From: DRWZ01 sp964601505
Lineage (GTDB): Bacteria; Calescibacteriota; Calescibacteriia; Calescibacteriales; Calescibacteriaceae
Length of the DNA: 28,356 nt
Direction of reading: 5' to 3'
NCBI GenBank assembly: GCA_964601505.1
Contig: CAZRNR010000025.1
Location: forward strand, 1 to 28,356
Part shown: positions 23,871 to 28,356 of the stretch, piece after piece
Layout: every line of letters starts with the position of its first letter
Position numbering within the stretch: position 1 is the first letter of the stretch
Translations under genes and position numbers: made by a program
The notes under the pieces: generated by a model
Told to the model about the DNA's origin: nothing
What the model saw: the letters and a program-made list of their open reading frames with translations, nothing else
Databases searched by the model: none

Positions 23871-26171
23871 TCAATCTTGTATATAGAAATAAACTCTTCT
23901 GTTCCCAGCTTTCCCCTCTGGTGTATCGTTAGGGAATATAGGAAAGTCTGATCCTTTACCGACAGGTGTAATTTTATCTCTGCTTATCCCATACTTCTCA
24001 AGGAGAGTTATTATCTTTTCTGCTCTCTTTTGTGTTATTATTATATCTTCTTCTTTGCTCTTTATCGGTGAGGTATGAACTTCAACTATTATTTTTTTGT
24101 CTGGAAGTTCTTTTTTTATGAATTCTGCGAGTTCTCTGATGAGTTCTGCAGATGTAGGAAGAACATCATTCGTGTTGTCATCAAAGAGTATTTTTTCAGG
24201 TAGGAGTATGGATTTTGTTTCTTTTTCTATGGTTATTTTTCTTTTTGGTTCCTTGAGAGCTGTTTCTCCTATGCGTTGTATAATTTCCTGCACAGGTTCA
24301 AGTATTATGTCATATCTCTTTTTATCTCCTCCTAGAAGCTTTACATCTATTTCTGCAGGATTAAAACCATCTGAAGAAAACTTTAATTTGTAGTTTCCAG
24401 ATTGTAGGGTTATTTCGTAGCTACCGTCTTGAGGTTTTGCAAATATTGGTGGAAGATTTGATCCTTCAACTTCTATTCTTGCTGGTATTGGAAGACCATC
24501 CGAAGCTGATCTGACTGAGCCGAACAAGTATGATAAAGCCTTTTGTTTGCTCATTGTAACTTCTATTTCTTTTATCACACCTTTTTCTATCTGAACTTTT
24601 ACTGATTGGCTCTCATAACCGGTTTTCCTAAAGTTGATATCCCATTCTCCTGGGGGAAGCTCATATGTTATTATCTCGCCAGATGATGGGTCTGTAGATT
24701 GGTTTGACATATCGAGTCCAGGATATGATACTATAACATCTCCTATAGGTAGAAGCGTTTCCGAATCAACTACTTTGATCTTGGCTTTCCCACCTTCTCC
24801 GAGAATAAATCTCTGTCCACTTTCCCATGGGTTCCAGTATATGTTCATACCGAAGAAGATAGCCCATGGATAAGAGTTTTTCAAATAGACTGTTGGGCCT
24901 ATTTCAAATGGAACAGATATGGATGATGAGGTATTAATATCTGCGGTAAGAAATATTGATGCTTCTTTTATTTCTTGCGGGACTGGAGAGATGAACTTTG
25001 ATATGAGTGGTATAGGTTTAAACCTTACACCAACAGATAGAAAATGGGGAGAAGTTGATAGCGTTATGAGGTCTGGGGGTGGAATGTAATAAAAAAGATA
25101 CCATTCTATAAATCCGGATATGTATTTACCTATACCTCTTTCAGCGTCTCCTGCTTCTATGCCAAATCCAGTTTGGAGATGATTATATGGTTCTATGAGC
25201 ATTGCTGTTTTCACAAATGATGGGAATAGATCAGATAGCTCTGCAGGAACAACTTTTTCAGAATTGTCAAAGTTCATAGATACAGATAAGTAGATTTTTG
25301 GGTTAAAAAGATCTATATTTTTCAATTTATTTCTGATAGATTCCATTTCATCAAAGTCAAATATGGATGATATCCCAGGGGCAACGGAAACAGCAGCTAT
25401 TGAAGGAGACCTGTATTTAGATAGAAGGTATATTTTACTCCATGCTGCAAGAGTTAGGAATCTGGCTTCAAGTGTGTATGATACTTTTGGTGTTATTATA
25501 AAGTCTCCAAAGGATTGTATGTTGTCTTCTATGATTTCTTGACCCCTTGTCCTTTGTGTTACAAGAATCGAAATGTTTCTTATCGCTAATGATAAATCTC
25601 CTGTTAGAAAACCTGCTGTCCTTATAGCTGGCGCTCCTGTGCCAAGAAATATGTAGTTGAAAAACCCAACTGAATCAAATTTATCAAACATAACTTTTTC
25701 TTTTCTCTCTTTCAACGCAAAATAATCTCTGCTTATGACAAGAACTGTGTCATTTGGAGTATTGAAGAATCCAAAGTATGTTCCTATTGTGAAGTTCTTG
25801 AATCCGAATGTTCTTGCGGAAACTGTTCTGAATAGACCTCCTGTTCCTTCCAAAGATGGGTTGGGATGTAAGAATTCCCAAGTTAGTTCTCTCTTTTGTA
25901 GGTATGATTTTGCTGGAAAGAGCAGGGATAATATAAAAATGATCTTCTTCAATCTTGTTTTCCTTCCTGAATAAATAAGTATAAAGGAGAATACAAACAG
26001 GAATATACCCCATACAAGGGATGTATTCACAGAAAATATTTTCGGTTCGTATAGAATCCCAGAAATTATAAGTATAACAGAGTATATCATCAGGATAGTT
26101 CCGGTCCATTCCCATACTGTTATCATTCCATTTTTTTCAGATGTTTTTTCAGCGTTTGTATTGTTTGACAT
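23871..26171 (-). CDS. Membrane-anchored protein with beta-rich middle, two PEGA-like domains and OmpA C-terminal domain
   Basis: 766 residues. Two hydrophobic helices (about 24-41 and 50-68) are followed by KKIIFILSLLFPAKS (75-89), which looks like a signal peptide, then an aromatic, outer-membrane-barrel-like region (about 95-450). Two small beta domains of the carboxypeptidase-regulatory/PEGA type follow (about 455-535 and 545-625). The OmpA-like peptidoglycan-binding domain closes the protein (about 645-766, ending GNRRVYFYIQD). In that domain the conserved Asp of HTD is Ser701 (HTS), while the partner Arg716 (QKRAE) is kept at the usual 15-residue spacing. An alternative TTG start at 25952 would make a normal secreted protein of 693 residues. 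TAATTT lies 7 bases before the ATG at 26171. Confidence 0.85.
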   Translation of the reverse strand: MSNNTNAEKTSEKNGMITVWEWTGTILMIYSVILIISGILYEPKIFSVNTSLVWGIFLFVFSFILIYSGRKTRLKKIIFILSLLFPAKSYLQKRELTWEFLHPNPSLEGTGGLFRTVSARTFGFKNFTIGTYFGFFNTPNDTVLVISRDYFALKERKEKVMFDKFDSVGFFNYIFLGTGAPAIRTAGFLTGDLSLAIRNISILVTQRTRGQEIIEDNIQSFGDFIITPKVSYTLEARFLTLAAWSKIYLLSKYRSPSIAAVSVAPGISSIFDFDEMESIRNKLKNIDLFNPKIYLSVSMNFDNSEKVVPAELSDLFPSFVKTAMLIEPYNHLQTGFGIEAGDAERGIGKYISGFIEWYLFYYIPPPDLITLSTSPHFLSVGVRFKPIPLISKFISPVPQEIKEASIFLTADINTSSSISVPFEIGPTVYLKNSYPWAIFFGMNIYWNPWESGQRFILGEGGKAKIKVVDSETLLPIGDVIVSYPGLDMSNQSTDPSSGEIITYELPPGEWDINFRKTGYESQSVKVQIEKGVIKEIEVTMSKQKALSYLFGSVRSASDGLPIPARIEVEGSNLPPIFAKPQDGSYEITLQSGNYKLKFSSDGFNPAEIDVKLLGGDKKRYDIILEPVQEIIQRIGETALKEPKRKITIEKETKSILLPEKILFDDNTNDVLPTSAELIRELAEFIKKELPDKKIIVEVHTSPIKSKEEDIIITQKRAEKIITLLEKYGISRDKITPVGKGSDFPIFPNDTPEGKAGNRRVYFYIQD

Positions 26172-26219
26172 AAATATAAAATTAATAATACATTTAGATT
26201 AAAGCAATTTATATATTTT

Positions 26220-26672
26220 ATGAGAGCTGTAGTTCAAAGAGTTCTTTCAGCATCAGTTTATGTTGATGGTGAGAAAATAAGTAGTATTGGTAAGGGAGTT
26301 TTAGTCCTTATTGGATTTAGTAAACATGATACTGAAGAGGATTTGAAATACATTGCGAAAAAAATAGTGAATCTTCGCATTTTTGAGGATGAAAAACAAA
26401 AGATGAACATATCTGTAAAGGACTCTTTGGCAGAGGTTTTGATTGTTTCTCAATTTACATTATACGGTGATGTGAGAGGATCAAATAGACCATCTTTTGA
26501 CCTTGCTTGTGAGTATTCTAGGGCTAAAGAGTTATACGATATTTTCTGTAAAGAAATTTCTGCATTGCTTGGGAGGGATGTCAAGGTCGGAAGATTCGGA
26601 GCATTTATGCATGTAGAACTTGTAAATTATGGACCAGTGACAATACTTATTGACTCAGAAAGGAATTTTTGA
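26220..26672 (+). CDS. dtd: D-aminoacyl-tRNA deacylase
   Basis: 150 residues, the normal length for bacterial DTD. The catalytic SQFTLYGD (77-84) and the NYGPVTI block with the chirality-sensing Gly138-cisPro139 are present, as are the MRAVVQRV start and GRFGAFMHVELVN. It removes D-amino acids (and Gly from tRNA-Ala) so that they are not built into proteins. It is divergent from the OmpA-domain gene with only 48 bases between the two starts, so the promoters must overlap. No SD is present; the upstream bases are nearly all A/T. Confidence 0.97.
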   Translation: MRAVVQRVLSASVYVDGEKISSIGKGVLVLIGFSKHDTEEDLKYIAKKIVNLRIFEDEKQKMNISVKDSLAEVLIVSQFTLYGDVRGSNRPSFDLACEYSRAKELYDIFCKEISALLGRDVKVGRFGAFMHVELVNYGPVTILIDSERNF

Positions 26673-26770
26673 TGTTTTTTATTATTTTTGCCTCTTCATA
26701 TTGCAAAGATGCTTTCATCAATGTATAAAAATTTGCAAAAGTATGCCAAGATGATTCTTGCGCATGAATA

Positions 26771-27403
26771 TTATTTGTATTCAAAACTTAATCTGGTTTT
26801 TCTCTGGATTCTATATAGATCTACTTCAATGAATTCTGTTTTTTTCTTATGAAAGTGAAACTTTTTTTTCAATTGAATTTTTGTTTTGAAGTATTGTGAT
26901 ATTTCAAATTCATTTTCATTTGCGAAAGCTTCTACAAAAGGTTTTGAATCTTTTGAAAGAAATGTCCATATTATATCAGAAGTTTCAAAGGCTTTTTTGA
27001 GGAAGATTCTATCAGCGAACTTTTTCTGTATCCCAAATGGGGGATTCATAACGCAGACATCAAATTTTTTTTTAGGGTAGAAATTCTCTACATCACAGCA
27101 TATGAATGATACTCTGATCTCGTATCCAATTTCCAGAATTTTTTGCAGATTATATTTTGATACAATGAGAGCATTTTTGTCTATTTCAACACCTAAGACA
27201 AATTTAGCTCCAGCAAGGGCACAGGCAAAAGATAAAAATCCGGTTCCAGAACCCAAATCCAGAATCATACTATCACGAATATCTCTTAATGCCTTCGTTA
27301 GGAAAAAATTTATGGTTTCTCCGTCTGTTTCATATTGTTCAATTTTTCGGGATGGAGTTGTGAAGCCGCTGAGCTGTGAAATTATTATCCCTATCTCTTT
27401 CAT
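26771..27403 (-). CDS. METTL5-like RNA methyltransferase (COG2263 type)
   Basis: 210 residues. The pattern is that of the archaeal and eukaryotic METTL5 family: LSGFTTPSRKIEQYET (11-26, family L-x-GF-x-x-P-x-x-x-x-EQY-x-T), motif I DLGSGTGFLS (49-58), GVEID (71-75), and the adenine-N6 catalytic NPPF (120-123) followed by FADRIFLKKAFETSD (129-143, family ADRPFLEKALEISD). Family members methylate adenine N6 in rRNA (METTL5: 18S A1832). A basic, Phe/Lys-rich C-terminal tail (about 165-210) may bind RNA. The gene begins 6 bases after the stop of the 161-residue protein gene. Presence in a bacterium suggests transfer or an unusual lineage. Confidence 0.8.
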   Translation of the reverse strand: MKEIGIIISQLSGFTTPSRKIEQYETDGETINFFLTKALRDIRDSMILDLGSGTGFLSFACALAGAKFVLGVEIDKNALIVSKYNLQKILEIGYEIRVSFICCDVENFYPKKKFDVCVMNPPFGIQKKFADRIFLKKAFETSDIIWTFLSKDSKPFVEAFANENEFEISQYFKTKIQLKKKFHFHKKKTEFIEVDLYRIQRKTRLSFEYK

Positions 27404-27409
27404 CGTTCT

Positions 27410-27895
27410 TTATCGCTCTACTTCTATCCTACCAAGTTTTTCAAACAGTAAATCTTTTGTAATTAGCATGTTTGGAACATGGTAATATCCCTGCTGAGTC
27501 TTAAGCATAAACCAGAAGTAATTTTCTTTTTCAAGAAATTGTTTTTTTAGTCTCACCTTACATATGAAATGTTTTTGTCTCTGGCATTCCATAGGTATTG
27601 TTCTTATGTTCCCGAAAATTCCAGTTGATATAACAACGGAAATTTCATCCGGGAAGTTGGTCTCTATTGATATAACTTGTTCTGATACCTTCTCGGGGAA
27701 TAATATATTCTTTTCATATAAGATGAAATATTTTTGATCTGATACATAAAAGTTTATTTTGTTCCCTTTTGACAAACAAGATTTTACACATATAAGGAGT
27801 GCAACAATGATAAAACGGATCACCCTAATTTTTAACTTTATCTTGTTTGCAAGGATCTGAAATTTGTCTTTGATTTTTTGCCCTTTTGCAATCAT
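27410..27895 (-). CDS. Small exported or membrane-anchored protein, unknown function
   Basis: 161 residues from the ATG at 27895; not recognised. A basic N-terminus leads to a hydrophobic segment (IRFIIVALLICVKSC, about 26-40). Cysteines at 36 and 40 are possible but non-canonical lipidation sites. If translation starts at the GTG at 27823, this segment becomes a plain signal peptide. The remaining 120 residues are mainly beta, with the aromatic sequence ENYFWFMLKTQQGYYHVPN, reminiscent of a small carbohydrate-binding or immunoglobulin-like sandwich, but this is only a resemblance. Six bases separate it from the METTL5-like gene, so the two are likely co-transcribed. Confidence 0.65.
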   Translation of the reverse strand: MIAKGQKIKDKFQILANKIKLKIRVIRFIIVALLICVKSCLSKGNKINFYVSDQKYFILYEKNILFPEKVSEQVISIETNFPDEISVVISTGIFGNIRTIPMECQRQKHFICKVRLKKQFLEKENYFWFMLKTQQGYYHVPNMLITKDLLFEKLGRIEVER

Positions 27896-28252
27896 AGTAT
27901 ACTGATTTATGTATTTTTCTTTTCATATGCTAACTCACTATCTTAATTAAAAGGCATTTTTTGGTTTTATGTATGTAACAAAAGCATAATACTATTCTAA
28001 TTTATAGTATTACACAACCTATTGTTAAAGGAGAGAATTCACCTTAAATGATATATTACAGTCTTTGCAGAAATCAATAGATATCTATTCATAAAATTCC
28101 GATGAGATTAAGCTTAATACAACACAGTAAATATCGCTTTGCTGTAGTGTCTATTATATAAAAACTCATTAAGGAGCTTTTTCCATTAAAAAATAGCATT
28201 TCATCGTAATCTGAAATCTTTAGTTTATCGTCAGATAGTCCGAACTCCAGCT
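27896..28252. other. Gene-free AT-rich spacer
   Basis: 357 bases with no coding frame of note. It contains the 9-bp palindrome at 27987-28012. Otherwise I see nothing in it. Confidence 0.5.
27987..28012. repeat. Perfect 9-bp palindrome TAATACTAT ... ATAGTATTA
   Basis: Arms 27987-27995 and 28004-28012, loop of 8 bases. Weak as an RNA hairpin because it is almost all A/T; more likely an operator for the 161-residue gene that starts 92 bases away, or chance. Confidence 0.5.
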
Positions 28253-28356
28253 TTAGATTTCCTTAATTCTTTTTGAGAACTCCTTCAAACTCTTTGCTTT
28301 GATTATCTCCTTCTTCAGTTCCTTGAGTCTATCTATATCTGAAATCTCTCTTATCT
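28253..28356 (-). CDS. C-terminal fragment of an unidentified protein, cut by window edge
   Basis: The minus strand from the window edge reads 33 residues (ISDIDRLKELKKEIIKAKSL, then KEFSKRIKEI) to a TAA at 28253-28255. The amphipathic, Lys/Glu-rich helix with ISD-x-x-x-LKEL and AKSLKEF resembles the C-terminal ends of Rpn-type PD-(D/E)XK nucleases/putative transposases, but 33 residues cannot decide this. The rest lies outside the window. Confidence 0.5.
   Translation of the reverse strand, partial: IREISDIDRLKELKKEIIKAKSLKEFSKRIKEI

Noticed and set aside
1..28356. Phage, insertion sequence, toxin-antitoxin or restriction system in the window
   Set aside because: No integrase, transposase, capsid, methylase-nuclease pair or toxin motif was found. 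The only hints are the edge fragments, which are too incomplete to call.

Overview
This window comes from an AT-rich bacterium with an outer membrane (diderm). The evidence is an LpxH-type lipid A enzyme, an OmpA-domain protein, lipoprotein-type signals beside an Lgt homologue, and a surface-glycan gene set. Proteins are rich in Lys, Glu and Ile. I cannot name the lineage; an uncultured, possibly thermophilic phylum is only a guess. Almost no gene has a Shine-Dalgarno sequence. Several starts instead have a TANNNT hexamer 7-9 bases upstream, which suggests leaderless or SD-independent initiation.

Layout. Bases 1-308 hold the start of a heptad-repeat coiled-coil gene (minus strand, cut by the window edge). 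A tRNA-Arg(UCU) lies at 728-800. A minus-strand envelope and chromosome operon runs from 7493 down to 851: ftsK, lgt, a putative lipoprotein, a multipass membrane protein that overlaps it, a phosphohexomutase, and an lpxH-like gene. Several of its junctions are 4-base or longer overlaps. A regulatory stretch with two kinds of short direct repeats (7494-8067) precedes a very large exported protein of about 1290 residues (8068-11937), which is more GC-rich than its neighbours. Next come an aldo/keto reductase, an orphan oligopeptide-binding lipoprotein, and a divergently transcribed small acidic protein.

Bases 15007-19439 form a surface-glycan locus: a zinc-ribbon methyltransferase, a Wzx-like flippase, a GT2 glycosyltransferase and a CgeB-like GT-B glycosyltransferase. 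After a 534-base gap without a gene comes a compact ribF - GT4 glycosyltransferase - sir2 unit (22881 down to 19974). Divergent from ribF is a stand-alone exporter-type ABC ATPase with no membrane domain. A 766-residue membrane/OmpA-domain protein and dtd share a 48-base divergent intergenic region. Near the right end are a METTL5-like (archaeal-type) RNA methyltransferase, a small exported or membrane protein, and the C-terminal tail of one more gene.

How the genes fit together: most serve the envelope (lipid A, lipoproteins, glycan assembly and flipping, peptidoglycan or outer-membrane anchoring, peptide capture). Housekeeping functions are mixed in (FtsK, RibF, DTD, tRNA). I found no CRISPR array, transposase, phage module or recognised defence operon. 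The points most worth follow-up are the giant exported protein with its repeat-bearing promoter region, the SD-less/TANNNT start architecture, the orphan ABC ATPase with its inverted 10-bp sites, the composite N-terminus and altered OmpA domain of the 766-residue protein, and the METTL5-like gene in a bacterial setting.
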